A stretch of 64,000 nt of DNA from Gigantopelta aegis (GCF_016097555.1 NC_054703.1:22352914-22416913), one strand, 5' to 3'; positions 21,852 to 33,498 are shown, counted from the stretch's first letter. The notes: generated by a model from the letters alone, not told the origin. Program-made: numbers and translations.

Positions 21852-22780
21852 CTCTGTTAAAAAAGAAACACATAGGTGATAGGGAAAGAAGAAAAGTGAT
21901 TTGACAAAATATCGGTTTTTTGTACAATGTTGCTGAATGACCATGTTTGTTAATGTTTCTGGAATGGGACAGCATGCCCAAATGCACAAAAAATTAAAAA
22001 ATTAACGCACGTTGTGGCACGTTGTGCGACAATTGCAGGAAATCGGTGTGAAATGGTCAGATTTTGGCGAATGCACGTGAAACTCGGGGAAAAGATTGGG
22101 GTAGTGATGTGTATTTAAAGTTGCAATGCTCGCAATGATGCCTCGTTTCCATTTTGACGTAGACGAGTTACAACATGCCACAACTAAGCCTGACGAATCG
22201 AAAAATTGCAATAGGCCACGTCCAATTAGGTGAATCGCAGTCAGCAGTCGCACGCCATAGGAATGCCCATCAGAGCACCATTTCACGTCTCTCGGGCAGG
22301 TACCAGTAGTTTCAATCAGCTGAATACTGGCCCAGAAGTGGAAGACCTCGCATAACAACTGCAGCTCAAGATCGCTACATCTGGGTTCTGCACTTGCGTC
22401 ACCGAACTGCCACAGCAACGAACACTGCTGGACGCATACCTGGTTTGAGAAGGGTGTCTGCACAAACCATTGGCAACCGACTTCGAGAAGCTGGTTTACG
22501 GGCTAGGAGTCCGTATGTTGGCCCCGTCCTGCGACGTCAACATCGCCATTTACGTGTTCGTTGGTGCACGAATGTACAGGAGTGGAACTTGGGAAACTGG
22601 CGGCGGGTATGGTTCAGCGACGAGTCACATTTCCTTCTACAGCGACGTGATGGACGACAACGTGTTTACAGATGCCGCAATCAACATTTTGCCGACAAAT
22701 GCATCGCCCAAGTTGACAGATTCGGTGGAGGGAGTGTCATGATGTGAGGAGCCATCTTGTGTTCGTACAAGGCAACTTGA
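21852..22780 (+). mobile_element. Tc1/mariner element, family B, copy B1, truncated
   Basis: Left inverted end 'ctctgttaaaaaagaaacac' next to TA; the matching right end survives only in copy B2 (41930). The transposase relic is readable from about 22174: SQSAVARH-like start, then 22394-22747 with RRVSAQTI, WFSDESHFLL and FGGGSVMM. Both later catalytic residues are lost because the element stops near 22780 and unrelated GC-rich DNA follows. Confidence 0.8.
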
Positions 22781-22787
22781 CATGCAT

Positions 22788-23190
22788 TTTATTTTTACCG
22801 CTTAGCGGTTGAAATACCCGCGCGGGTATAACCGCACCAATGGAATGGCAGCCATAGAGTTCGTTTTCATTGATTTGCATTGACGTCTATCCATTGACAC
22901 GGGTGCTAACCGTGCGGCAAAAACAAGTCGATCATGTATCGATTTTTTTCCAGCCGTTTGGCTCGAACCGCAAGGGGAATCCATAAAATGACGTCATTTT
23001 GAGAGTATTACCCATGATTACCCATATCCCGCACTTGTGTGTTCTATAGCGTCATTTAATTTCAAGTTTTTGGAGTATGCATGTTTTAGCACTCTTCGTG
23101 CAATGGGCGAGCAAACGTTCACACGTGAGCAAATGGAAATTTTAACTGACTTGATAAAGAAAACCCCGGTATTTGTGACCAATCGTTAAG
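22788..23190. mobile_element. Unclassified DNA-element end with GC palindromes and a mini-ORF
   Basis: Starts with 'accgcttagcggtt' and 'acccgcgcgggt', then 'accgcaccaatggaatggca'. A related segment in the same orientation is at 26437-26507. At 23103-23189 a 28-codon frame MGEQTFTREQMEILTDLI resembles the beginning of Myb/MADF-like accessory proteins of Harbinger elements, but is far too short to classify. Confidence 0.4.
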
Positions 23191-24059
23191 TCAATATAAT
23201 ACTCCATCTTTAATAATAATTGCTGGTTAAAAATTCAACGTCCAAGACGTGACATGTGCAATAATATTAATAATAATTAAATATTATGTTATTATTATAC
23301 ACGCATATCAATGGACAGTTGATAAGCACAACCATCATAATTTTTACGATGCGGTGGGTTGTTCGGTCCCTCTTACCCACCCCTGCCTACGGACCCGTAA
23401 TGACATTAAAATATAATTATTGTATTTATACACTGGCGTAGCCAGGATTGTAGATTAGTGTGGGGTGGGGCAACCCACACTGTATGTATGTATGTATGCA
23501 TGTATATATTTAATAACATGTAACACAATTTTAAAAAAACCCAAAGGTTTGGTTGGAGGGGGCATGGGGACCACGCCCACTCTTACCCAACCCTCCTACC
23601 CAGCTATGCCACTGGTACTATACAATGTACTAATCAACTGACCCCTCCGTATGACGAGTTAACCACGCCCACCGTGACACGTGATGCAAGGTTAGACAAA
23701 CTTTCAATAATGGCTGCCAATTCGCATAGGTCGATAGCAAAATCAACCGATCTGCCGATTACGTTTTTGCCTTAATTTATTTACAAATATCGTTGTTTAA
23801 ATAAAAAGCCGACAAGAGGAGACATTCAAGTATTTCACTACAGAGTACATTTACGATAACAACGTGATTTAAATCGACGAAACCATTTTTACTTCAGTAA
23901 ATTTTATCGAAGCACAAGAACCCGGAAGTGAACGTCGAATGCAACCAAAAGAATATTTAAAACATCCTATGCTCGTTTTTCTTGTCAGAACTGATAAATT
24001 AAAATGTCTTGTTTATTTCTTTTTTCTTCTTCTTTTTCATCTTAATGTTTGTTGTTCTT

Positions 24060-24341
24060 TTCATTTCATTTCATTTCAACTATTTCCGTGCTTATATCCA
24101 ATTAAGGTTCAAGCACGTTGTCCTGGGCACACACCTCAGCTATCTGGTATGTCTGTCCAGGACAGTGGGTTAGTTGTTAGTTGGATAGTGGTTAGTGAGA
24201 GAGAAGAGGGTGTAGTGGCCTTACACCTACCAACTGAGCCCTTAAGAACTCGCTCTGGGTTGGAGCCGGTACCGGGCTGCGAACCCTGTACCTACCAGCA
24301 TGTTGTCCGATGGCTTAACCACTGCGCCACCGAGGCCGGTT
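24060..24341 (-). mobile_element. SINE type C, minus strand, full length
   Basis: Reversed tail 'ttatatccaattaaggttca', 'tagctgaggtgtgt' complement, and reversed tRNA-like head 'ttaaccactgcgccaccgag'. Type C head forward reads 'cctcggtggcgtcgtgg' with a GGTTCGCAGCCC B-box. Confidence 0.85.
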
Positions 24342-24743
24342 TTTGTTGTTGTGGTTGTTCGACTTTTATATTAATGGAATCCCGATATGCCGAGGAACAA
24401 GAGAATAGAATGCGCGGCGACGACCCGGCCTCGACCCGTTTGAAACCGCGGCGTCTTTATTTTTGGTCGGGTTGCGTTAAATATTTTGTTTAAAAAACAA
24501 AAGGGAGGGACGTGAGCAGTAACATTAAAATACAAGGCGTGTGGGAATGCTATCAGTGTACCATATGCACGAAAGGTTACAAAACTATAGCAGGATACAG
24601 TCGCCTGTGCCAAAATTATGCAGGCAGTGGTTTAGATTGTGGGATTGCGATGTTTATGGGGGTGTATTCTTACATAGCTGCACTGATTGAATCAACCGAT
24701 ATACGGCACTTGCCCTATTTATGAAACCAAAGCCATATACGAA

Positions 24744-24779
<36 letters not shown>

Positions 24780-25324
24780 CAACTAGCGTAGCCAGAGGGT
24801 GGGTTGGTGGGGACCACATATTTGGCCCTCCAGTGTTGTATACTGACATATTGGCCCGTCTCCGTTCCGACAAGACATATTAGGCCTGTTTACGTTTGGG
24901 TGCCCCATCCCTTCTTTATAAAATCAGGCTGTCTAGCACTCTTTTGAAAAAGTTTGACACAATTCGGAATGAAATGTAGGACAAAAGTAGGAAAACGTAG
25001 AATAAAAGTAGGACTGAAACAGTACGTAGCGACATTATTCATGCTCAAAACACCTTTTTATGTGGTGCTTAGTTTATTTTGTGTTCTATCAAAAATAATG
25101 TGAATCTTATGTAACGGTCACGTTATACAGTTATTTCAAATTACTGTACACTATATTAAACAATATACATATTTACAATCACAAATATTTTTTCTTTCTT
25201 TTTTTTTTTTTTTTTTTTTTGCTTCAAAACATTTCAGGGTCTCTACATAAAATTTGCCTAATTTATAACTTTCCAGACAATACTTCTGTATCCCCCTAAA
25301 GCTCACAACCATATAGGTTACTCC

Positions 25325-25329
<5 letters not shown>

Positions 25330-25354
<25 letters not shown>
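25330..25354. repeat. C homopolymer
   Basis: Run of about 25 C followed by (AC)n; a G-quadruplex on the other strand is possible. Confidence 0.9.
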
Positions 25355-25355
<1 letters not shown>

Positions 25356-25456
25356 CACACAAAACACATTGATTGGTCCAGCGCGGTTGTCACAAATCAC
25401 ATACACACACTCACGCCTACACACATGCAAACAAAAAGAAAAGGAAAAAAAAAAAA

Positions 25457-25557
25457 CCTAAGACTTCCAAACGTTCCAGCATGCTTGTTAATACTATCAC
25501 TAACCCTAAACCTAACTTAAGCCTAAATTAACTGAAGGCTGGAACGATCGGAAGTCT
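25457..25557. repeat. Hairpin with 21-base arms
   Basis: 'aagacttccaaacgttccag' and, about 57 bases later, 'ctggaacgatcggaagtctt', pairing with two mismatches. The loop has 'taaccctaaacctaact', telomere-like but too short to mean a telomere. Confidence 0.7.
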
Positions 25558-26012
25558 TGCCAAAACTTTTATTTTGGCCATTCGTCTGACTGTGTTCAGT
25601 TTAACGACGGATTCTTAACGACAATCGAAGACTGATTAAATGAGGTAGTAAATTTCATTACATTAGAGGGAAAGTGATTCTTAAGTGATGGATTTCGGCA
25701 AAACTTCACTTTCAATACCATGTGACGGTTTCGCAGGAAAACACTGATTTTACGTCAATCGTAGGCTCCGCATAGTTGCCATCGCTGTTAACACTTGTCA
25801 GCAGAAGTATATGTTTACTGTGATTATAATTCAGTTGGAGGAGACAACTATTTTAACTAATTTTAATGCTAACTATACAAAAACGTTACACATGGAAAAC
25901 AGTTATGTTGTCTAACCTAATGGCGTCCAAGCAAATTTGGGCCCGCGGTTTTTGAACCGCGAAACATGATTGGTCCAGCGCGGTTGTCAATCACGCCGTA
26001 CGGAGGGATCAA

Positions 26013-26436
26013 TTGTTGTATTGCAGTTTCCGATAAAACAGTATAGAATAATAATACTATCAGTGTAAGCTGCTCAGTATTACCTTCCTGGAAATTGTCA
26101 AAATCGAGAATGACACCCCACGCACGTGTACGGGGCAACTGTGTGATGCATGTGAAGACTATGGAATGTATTTCGGTGTGTTGATAAACAGACCTGAGTG
26201 TTCTTTACTAGAATGTCTGTGGTCAAAACTTATGCTTTTTTTGAAGAGTATATAGTTTAAATCTCGATTTGATGAAATGTTGTTGTTTTTCTGTAAAATT
26301 AGTAATGCATCTTCCTCATTTAACAATGACATGTTTCAATTAGCTGTATCAAACAACATAGAAAAACATGACCGCGTAATTAATTAATGACCTGACATGG
26401 AAGGAACCGTGCCATAAGAACGCTTCAGAGGGAATG
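26013..26436. other. No gene seen; possible solo Tc1 end
   Basis: At about 26228-26250 'cttatgctttttttgaagag' followed by TA resembles the right end of Tc1 family A, but no transposase sequence precedes it. Confidence 0.35.
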
Positions 26437-26507
26437 TGCTAGCCGCGCGGGTAGAACCGCTACGCGGCTAGCCATGCGGCGATAGCCGCACTAATGGAAA
26501 GGCAGTC
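26437..26507. repeat. GC-rich palindromic segment related to 22788
   Basis: 'gctagccgcgcgggtagaac' then 'gctacgcggctagccatgcg' and 'ccgcactaatggaaaggca'. Same orientation as 22788-22850. A SINE fragment starts at once after it. Confidence 0.5.
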
Positions 26508-26672
26508 TAAGCCCAGTGGTAAACGACTGGCCGTGGTATGTGCTATCATGTTTGTGGGATGATGCATATAAAAGATCCCTTGTTACCAATGGAAAAATTA
26601 CCAAATAATTGACATCCAATACCCGATGATTAATAAAACAATACGTTCTAGTGGTGTCGTTAAACATAACAC
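26508..26672 (+). mobile_element. SINE, internally deleted, tail A
   Basis: 'aagcccagtggtaaac' joined directly to 'gactggccgtggtatgtgct', so part of head and body is missing. Ends 'tagtggtgtcgttaaacata'. Confidence 0.8.
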
Positions 26673-27759
26673 AGTTTACACCAGTGTGCTTGTATAACCA
26701 TTTTGCTTGATGGTTAAGGCGAATGCCCTTTTCAAAACAATAATTTAAAGCGCGCGAAAACGCCATTTTCATAAAAAATAATTTAAACAGCACGACAAAT
26801 GCCATGTTTGACATATATTTGTAAAATAACAACAACCACGGAGATATATAACAAATCAAATGTGTAATATTTATTGGAATGTTATGTATTAAATAGTAAA
26901 AGTATAAATAAATCCACATAAGCGGTACACGTTTTCTATTTCCTCTTTAGGTATAGGTCTACTTTATGGTTTGTCTAGTAAAACATGCTAAATATATTCA
27001 TCAGTGTAAATAAAGTTGCTATAGACACACACACGCACGTACGCACGCACGCACGCACACACCAAAAATCATCAACACATAAAAACCCTACTCCCCTTCT
27101 TTAACTTCTTAATTTAAGCTCTGGGCTAAATGTTCATAAAACTTTATGTTCTCCAGGTAAAGATGGTAAAGATGGTATTTTCAGTATTTGTGCTCAGGGT
27201 ACAGTTCTTTTGTGGCATGTCTGCTAACCTGACTATGACCACCAGTTGATTACTAGTACATATGTACATATACAATATAGACACTTTGACCACTAACAAT
27301 TTACCTTTATACACGGTGATGCCAACGCTACTGACCATGACATACCAGATGAACCAAGATGATAATCATGATTCCAGTTTGATGCCAATGATGATAACTC
27401 GGAATCGGAAGAACAATGCTCAGTCCAGACGAATCATAAACGTGATGAGACAAATGACATTTGTTTGCAACACTGTTCCATAGTATAACATTATGCTACT
27501 CTATCAATTGTCTGAGAATGATTTGCAATTGTCAAAATACCCCTGCGACAGCATTTTACTGATATACCCTTTGAAACATGATATAAATTTTGGTCCATAT
27601 ATTTGTTATTATTTTATTACTACTACTAACAAATGACAAACGCTGACAACTATTTACATTTCAACTTTTACCCCTCCCTTAATTGGGGTATGAGACTGGC
27701 GACGCTAGATTTTTAATTTGCTGCCGACCACAAAGTCACAATGACACGCAAAACAAACA
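26673..27759. other. No gene recognised
   Basis: AT-rich with an irregular (CA)/(CG) array at about 27026-27062. A frame at 27300-27470 rich in Asp and Ser could be a coding scrap, but nothing supports it. Confidence 0.4.
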
Positions 27760-28426
27760 ATACATTACAGTTATAAATATGAAACAACATAAAAGAAAGA
27801 GTCGATGGTTCCTGCAAAAGGGCGCTGCGCAATTACCAGTCGTGGGACATTCGTTGAGGACACGCCGTGCTGCTGACCTTCCCAGATCAGGTAGACCACG
27901 TATGGCCACAATGGCGCAGGAACGCTACATACGGGTAATTCATCTACGTCAAGTACCACCATCTACTGCTTACGCAATTCCAGGTTTGCTTAGAATATCG
28001 ACTCAGACGGTGTGAAACCGATTAGGCGAGGCAGATATTAGAGCCAGACGTGTGTTATTTTGACTCAACAACATCGTCGACTACGACGTCAGTGGCGTCA
28101 GTTATGGCCTCAACTGCGATAAAGAAGTGTATGGTTTAGTGACGAGTCTCGTGTTTTTGCTTCGTCGCGCTGATGGAAGATGTCGAGTGTAAAGACGTCG
28201 TCTTGAACGTTATGCTGCAAACTATCATGGTTAGACTAACAACACACTAGCTACACAACAACAACATTCTGGTCCTGCCCAGGCCTGCTAGATCTCCTCC
28301 GGTTTTGAGCCTCATAGGTCATTTATGAGATGAGTTGGATAGACGACAGAGACAGCATCAACCACAGCCACATAATCTCCTGCAGTTAACACTGACACTG
28401 CAGGCAGAGTGCGCCTCCACAAGGTT
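27760..28426 (+). pseudogene. Tc1/mariner transposase relic, family C, copy 2
   Basis: Sister of 1-957. The DNA-binding part is better kept: RRAADLPRSGRPR, then RYIRVIHLRQ and PGLLRISTQTV in one frame (27683-28015). The first catalytic block reads WFSDESRV but the next part is frameshifted, and a deletion removes about 400 bases that copy 1 still has, including the second catalytic block. Dead. Confidence 0.75.
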
Positions 28427-28695
28427 GAGTGCTCACTTGAGGTATCGAATCACCTCAGTGGATCCGTTCAACTGATTGGTTTTATTCTCGTTCCAACCAG
28501 TGCACCACTACTTGTCAAAGTCCGTGGTATGTGCTTTCCTGTCTGTGGAAAAATGCATATAAAAGATCCCTTCCAGCATTAAGAAAAATGTAGCGGGTTT
28601 CCTCTCTTGACTACGAGTAAGAATTACCAAAAGTTTGACATTCAATAGCCGAATGATTAATTAATCGATGTGCTCTAGTGGTGTCGTTAAAAACA
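28427..28695 (+). mobile_element. SINE, variant head, tail A (shared with 970-1275)
   Basis: 'tgctcacttgaggtatcgaa' to 'ctagtggtgtcgttaaaaac'. Orthologous, within the duplication, to the SINE at 970-1275. Confidence 0.75.
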
Positions 28696-28784
28696 AACTT
28701 TGTAACTTTTCCACAAGTTGTAATTATTATTGCTTCTATGGGAAAGAGATTTCAGGCAGTTGTGGACTCCCATTGAGGGCCGAG

Positions 28785-29112
28785 GCGGGATATAGCCCAG
28801 TGGTAAAGCGTTCACTTGATGCGCGTTCGGTCTGGGATCGATCCCCGCCAGTGGGTTCATTGGGCTATTTCTCGCTCCAGCCAGTGCACCACAACTGGTA
28901 TATCAAATACCGTGGTATGTGTTATCCTGTCTGTGGAATGGTGCATATAAAAGATCACTTGCTGCTAATCGAAAAAGAGTAGCCCATGAAATGGCGACAG
29001 CGGATTTCCTCTCTCAACATATGTACGGTCCTTAATCACATGTCCGACGCCAAATAACAGTAATTAAATTGTGTTGAGTTTGTCGTCAAATAAAACATTT
29101 CCTTCCTTCCTT
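28785..29112 (+). mobile_element. SINE, tail B, full length
   Basis: Head 'ggcgggatatagcccagtgg', B-box 'gggatcgatccccgcc', tail 'gtcgtcaaataaaacatttc'. Absent from block copy 1, so it inserted after the duplication, next to the position of the G-run in copy 1. Confidence 0.9.
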
Positions 29113-29125
29113 CCCATGGAGGGTA

Positions 29126-29514
29126 CCGGCCTCGGTGGCGTCGTGGCAGGCCATCGGTCTACAGGCTGGTAGGTACTGGGTTCGGATCCCAGTCGAGGCA
29201 TGGAATTTTTAATCCAGATACCGACTCCAAACCCTGAGTGAGTGCTCCGCGAGGCTCAATGGGTAGGTGTAAACCACTTGCACCGACCAGTGATCCATAA
29301 CTGGTTCAACAAAGGCCATGGTTTGTGCTATCCTGACTGTGGGAAGCGCAAATAAAAGATCCCTTGCTGCCAATCGGAAGGGTAGCCCATGCAGTGGCGA
29401 CAGCGGGTTTCCTCTCAAAATCTGTGTGGTCCTTAACCATATGTCTGACGCCATATAACCGTAAATAAAATGTGTTGAGTGCGTCGTTAAATAAAACACT
29501 TCTTTCCTTCTTTT
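29126..29514 (+). mobile_element. Chimeric SINE: type C head, tail B
   Basis: Head 'ggcctcggtggcgtcgtggc' with B-box 'gggttcggatcccag' as in type C, then body 'tgctatcctgactgtgggaa' and tail 'tgcgtcgttaaataaaacac' as in type B. A second member of this type is at 63605-64000, so it is a real family. Confidence 0.85.
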
Positions 29515-29752
29515 TTCCCATGGAGGGCACACAAGACATTGACTGTATACCGTTATGGCCTTGCACTTTAAATTTCTAAAAATAAAACGTCAGCAACTGC
29601 AAATGTTTATGGGTTTTTTTCCAATCTCCATTATCTAAAAAACACAACAGTTCATTGGTTAGGCAGTGAGAAGTGAGTTATTACATATATTAAATTCCCG
29701 TACGTTTCTTAGGATACTTTACACCCTACTGGTTCCATTATCAAGATGTTTA

Positions 29753-29992
29753 AACTTTGTTTTTGTTTAACGACACCACTAGAGCACACTGGATGTGAAA
29801 CATTTTGTAAGTTTTGACAAGTAGTCCACTAGCAGCAAGATGTCTTTTATATGAAATTTCCCACAAACAGGATATCACATACAATGTCCTTTGGTATACC
29901 AGTGGTGAGGCACTGATGGTCAGATAATGGGTCCACTAAGGTGATTTGATCCTACGACGTAAATGACCGATTGAGCTAAATCCCGCCCAGGT
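29753..29992 (-). mobile_element. SINE, tail A, minus strand (shared with 1648-1875)
   Basis: 'gtttaacgacaccactagag' to 'gattgagctaaatcccgccc'. Confidence 0.7.
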
Positions 29993-30002
29993 GGTCAGTT
30001 AA

Positions 30003-30135
30003 AATTTGTTTTTATTTAACGATTAATTAATCATCGGCTACTGAATGTCAAACAGTTGATGATTCTGACATTTGGTCTTGGAGAGGAAATCCGCTACATT
30101 TTTCTATTAGCAGCAAGAGATCTTTTATATGTTCT
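30003..30135 (-). mobile_element. SINE fragment (shared with 1888-2058)
   Basis: 'taatcatcggctactgaatg' to 'agcaagagatcttttatatg'; head missing. Confidence 0.7.
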
Positions 30136-30173
30136 TTCGACAATAAATAAAGTTTAGCGAAATGCACAAAAAA

Positions 30174-30425
30174 CAGGCCTCGGTGGCGTCGTGGTTAAGC
30201 CATCGGACATAAGTCTGGTAGTTCGCAGCCCGGTACCAGCTCCCACCCAGAGCGAGTTTTAATGACTGAATGGGTAGGTGCAAGACCACTACACCCTCTT
30301 TTCTCTCACTAACAACTAACCCACTATCCTGTATAGACAACCCAGACAGCTGAGGTGTGTGCCCATAACAGCATACTTGAACCTTAATTGGATATAAGCA
30401 CGGAAATAAGTTGAAATGAATAAAT
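30174..30425 (+). mobile_element. SINE type C, full length
   Basis: Head 'ggcctcggtggcgtcgtggt', 'ccacccagagcgagtttt', 'cagctgaggtgtgtgccc', tail 'ccttaattggatataagcac'. Confidence 0.9.
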
Positions 30426-31027
30426 GAAATGTATAAACAAATACTGAGCCATAAATGTTTTGTAACACAAAGCTAAAAATGATTTTGTTGAGACAAATGT
30501 GCGTCATTAACAAGTAACCTCCGACACCATATAACCGTAAAGAAAATGTGTTGAGTGCGTCGTTAAATAACACATTTCCTTCCTTTAACAAGTAACCATA
30601 GTGCTGACACAAGCTTCAGAGCGTAGTCACAAGAAAAAAATAGCATTACGCAGTTGTGCCCGAGCGGGGGGATTCGGGGGCCTCCCCCCGTGAACATTTT
30701 GAAACTCAGGACGCCTGTATGTGCATTCTGATCCTTTTCTGAGGCATTTTGTTCTATCTTTTCGCGCATGCGTACTGTGCGTAATGGGCGCTGCGCCCTT
30801 GTTCACGTAACTAGATACCAATGTCATGCTTGAAATGTCGAGTAAATACAATGTTTCTCTACGGGTATATCTTATTTATGCCAGCCACTATTTCAGAAGG
30901 TAGTTTATAGTTGATAGACTCACATTGAAAGTATACCGCTGGTATCGTTAGCGTGTTTTCCATCATGCGCTGTATGATTTTTCACTTAATTTTTTAGTTG
31001 TGGCTTTTAATATTATTAAACTTATTT
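30426..31027. repeat. Inner duplicated segment, first copy
   Basis: Homologous to 2095-2440 and to 31285-31760. It is split by a tail-B piece ('tgcgtcgttaaataacacat' near 30560) and by a GC-rich insert with 'cctccccccgtgaac' and 'tactgtgcgtaatgggcgct' (30625-30800). Confidence 0.65.
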
Positions 31028-31029
31028 TT

Positions 31030-31290
31030 TAAGCCATCGAATATAAGACTGGTAGGTACAGGGTTCGCAGCCCGGTATCAGCTCCCACCCAGAGCGAGTT
31101 TTAACGACTCAATGGGTAGGTATAAGGCCACTACACCCTCTTTTCCCTAACTAACCACTAACAATTAAAAACCAACCCACTGTCCTGGATAGATATCCCA
31201 GATAGCTGAGTTGTGTACCCATAACAGCATGCTTGAACCTTAATTGGATATAAGCATTAAAATAAGTTGAAATGAATAAATGAAATGCAT
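31030..31290 (+). mobile_element. SINE type C, head truncated
   Basis: Starts at 'aagccatcgaatataagact' and ends 'ccttaattggatataagcat'. Confidence 0.85.
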
Positions 31291-31905
31291 AAAAAAACTA
31301 CTGAGCCAAAAATATTTTGTAACACAAAGCTGAAAATTATTTTCGTCAGACAATATACTAGCAATTGTTATGCCCTCTTGGCATCACTAACAAGTAAGCA
31401 TAGCGCGCCAGCACAAGTTTCGGGGACGTAGCCAGAAACATTTTAACATTACGCACGCGACCTATTTCCGGACCTTTTTTTTTTGTATTACGCACATGCG
31501 TAGGCCTACTGTGCGTAATGGGCGCTACGCCTTTGTTGGTTGGTGTAATTAGAAATCAATGTCATGCTTGAAATGTCGAGCAAATACAATGTTTCTCTGT
31601 GGGTATATTTTATTTATGCCAACCACAATTTTAGAAGGTAGTTTATAGTTGATAGACTCACATTGAACGTATACCGCTGGGATTGTAAGCGCATTTTCCG
31701 TCATGCGCTATATGATTTTTCAATAAATTTTTCAGTTGTGACTTTTAATTAAACCGATTCTCCATACAACAGTGTTTTATTTTGACGGTATTTTGTGGTC
31801 AATATTTTATGGTTTATCTGAAAGCTTAGAAAGTGCATTTTTACAAATTAATTGAAATTATGATCACAAAAGCTCAGGAATACACGATATTTAATTAATT
31901 AATTA
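31285..31905. repeat. Inner duplicated segment, second copy
   Basis: Homologous to 2088-2590, ending in the shared 'cgatatttaattaatt'. Contains another 'tactgtgcgtaatgggcgct' insert near 31507. Confidence 0.65.
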
Positions 31906-32177
<272 letters not shown>

Positions 32178-32226
32178 CGTGACAAAATGCAGCCGACAAC
32201 TTTGAGAAACAGTTCAAACTGCTATG

Positions 32227-32426
32227 NNNNNNNNNNNNNNNNNNNNNNNNNNNNNNNNNNNNNNNNNNNNNNNNNNNNNNNNNNNNNNNNNNNNNNNNNN
32301 NNNNNNNNNNNNNNNNNNNNNNNNNNNNNNNNNNNNNNNNNNNNNNNNNNNNNNNNNNNNNNNNNNNNNNNNNNNNNNNNNNNNNNNNNNNNNNNNNNNN
32401 NNNNNNNNNNNNNNNNNNNNNNNNNN
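32227..32426. other. Assembly gap (200 N)
   Basis: 200 unknown bases. Sequence on the two sides is not demonstrably contiguous. Confidence 0.99.
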
Positions 32427-32830
32427 AACAAACCCCTAGGCCCGCCCCTCCCCAGTTCCTACGGGCCTGGTGTATTTTTTATTAATGGATGCAAAGTCTA
32501 CATAATGGTATCGTGATAGGACATATTAGTTGTAAAGTGATTCTCAGTATGTGACAACATTTTGATATTTTCCATCATTTCTGTGTTTCTGGGCCCGGCT
32601 GTGGACAGTTTCGGAAGACGGGTAACACATTGTCTTAATACTTAAAAATACACGGTTTAACCAAACACATTGAATCTTGGAGGATAACTAATTAAGATAA
32701 AAAATAAAAAGCTCTGCTAATTTTAGTTTTTTGTCTTCCTTTGGTGAGGAGGGGACGCTTTTTTGCAAATTTGCGAAATTGGCCTCTGGAATATCCACTG
32801 ACGTGTCATGTTTACATTTATGTTGAACAA
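32427..32830. other. No gene seen
   Basis: Starts with 'ggcccgcccctccccag', which looks like the edge of a repeat. The rest is AT-rich without features I can name. Confidence 0.4.
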
Positions 32831-33150
32831 GGAGAATGTTTTATTTAACGACGCATTCATCATATTTTATTTACGGTGATATAGCGTCGGACATATGGTT
32901 AAGGAACACACAGATGTTGAAAGAGGAAACCCGCTATCGCCACTTCATGGGCTACTCTTTTCGATTAGCAGCAAGAGATCTTTTATATGCACTATCATAT
33001 AGACAGGATAGCGCATACCACGGCATTTGATGTTCCAGTCGTGGTGCACTTGAGGAGCGTGAAGTAGCCCAATCGGCCCACTCACGGGGATCGATCCCAA
33101 ACCGACCGCGCATCAAACGAACGCTTTACCACTGGGCTACGTCCCGCCCA
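32831..33150 (-). mobile_element. SINE, tail B, minus strand, full length
   Basis: Reversed tail 'atgttttatttaacgacgca', body 'gcaagagatcttttatatgc', reversed head 'accactgggctacgtcccgc'. Confidence 0.9.
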
Positions 33151-33294
33151 TGTTGAACAAAATTTATGATGAAATACTATTACATTATGTGTGTTTTTCT
33201 TCTAATTTGGTCGATTTGCTTCAGTTTACATAAAAAATGTCATTAAAAAAATATGTTTAAAAAAGTACTTGTTGTATGCTAGTCTATAACCGTG

Positions 33295-33498
33295 TGTGGC
33301 TTTCTCGTCTTCGTCGGCAGTTGACTCATCCGAATTTTCTTCTAAGACAACATTTCCAGGATTAGGGACAACGTCTCTGATAAATGGTTCAAACTGATAT
33401 GGTTTGATGCCATCAGCACCAGCTGGGCACAATTCTTCGTCACTCGAATCGCTAAATATGTCCATGCTGCTTGGTAGTTTCTTTAGTTTTCCTCTCAT
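33295..33498 (-). CDS. Candidate acidic first exon, function unknown
   Basis: Minus-strand frame from ATG at 33498. The N-terminus is basic (MRGKLKKLPS), then acidic: DIFSDSSDEELC, a short motif GIKPYQFEPF, and ENSDESTADEDE. 'G(I/V)xPYxFEP' after an acidic start recalls the N-termini of invertebrate proteins that carry a P2X7-type C-terminal domain, but that domain is not in the window. A possible donor is near 33295 ('cacg|gttata'), a weak match. Upstream (33500-33560) lacks a clear TATA box. It may be a host gene or transposon-derived; not firm. Confidence 0.35.

Larger units (their letters stand above)
23637..26012. mobile_element. DNA transposon with CCCTCCGTAYGRCG inverted ends
   Basis: Left end 'tgacccctccgtatgacg' and reversed right end 'tgatccctccgtacggcg'; a further shared 'aggttagacaa' lies 70-110 bases inside both ends. 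About 2.4 kb, no transposase recognised. A SINE (24060-24341), a poly-A tract (24739-24775), a C-run (25330-25354) and a hairpin (25457-25557) are inside. 'gattggtccagcgcggttgt' occurs twice (25367 and 25970). Probably a non-autonomous or gutted element. Confidence 0.55.

Noticed and set aside
23939..24493. 184-codon frame
   Set aside because: It reads through a minus-strand type C SINE; the translation is SINE sequence.
25490..25530. Telomeric repeat
   Set aside because: 'taaccctaaaccta' is only about two degenerate units in a hairpin loop.
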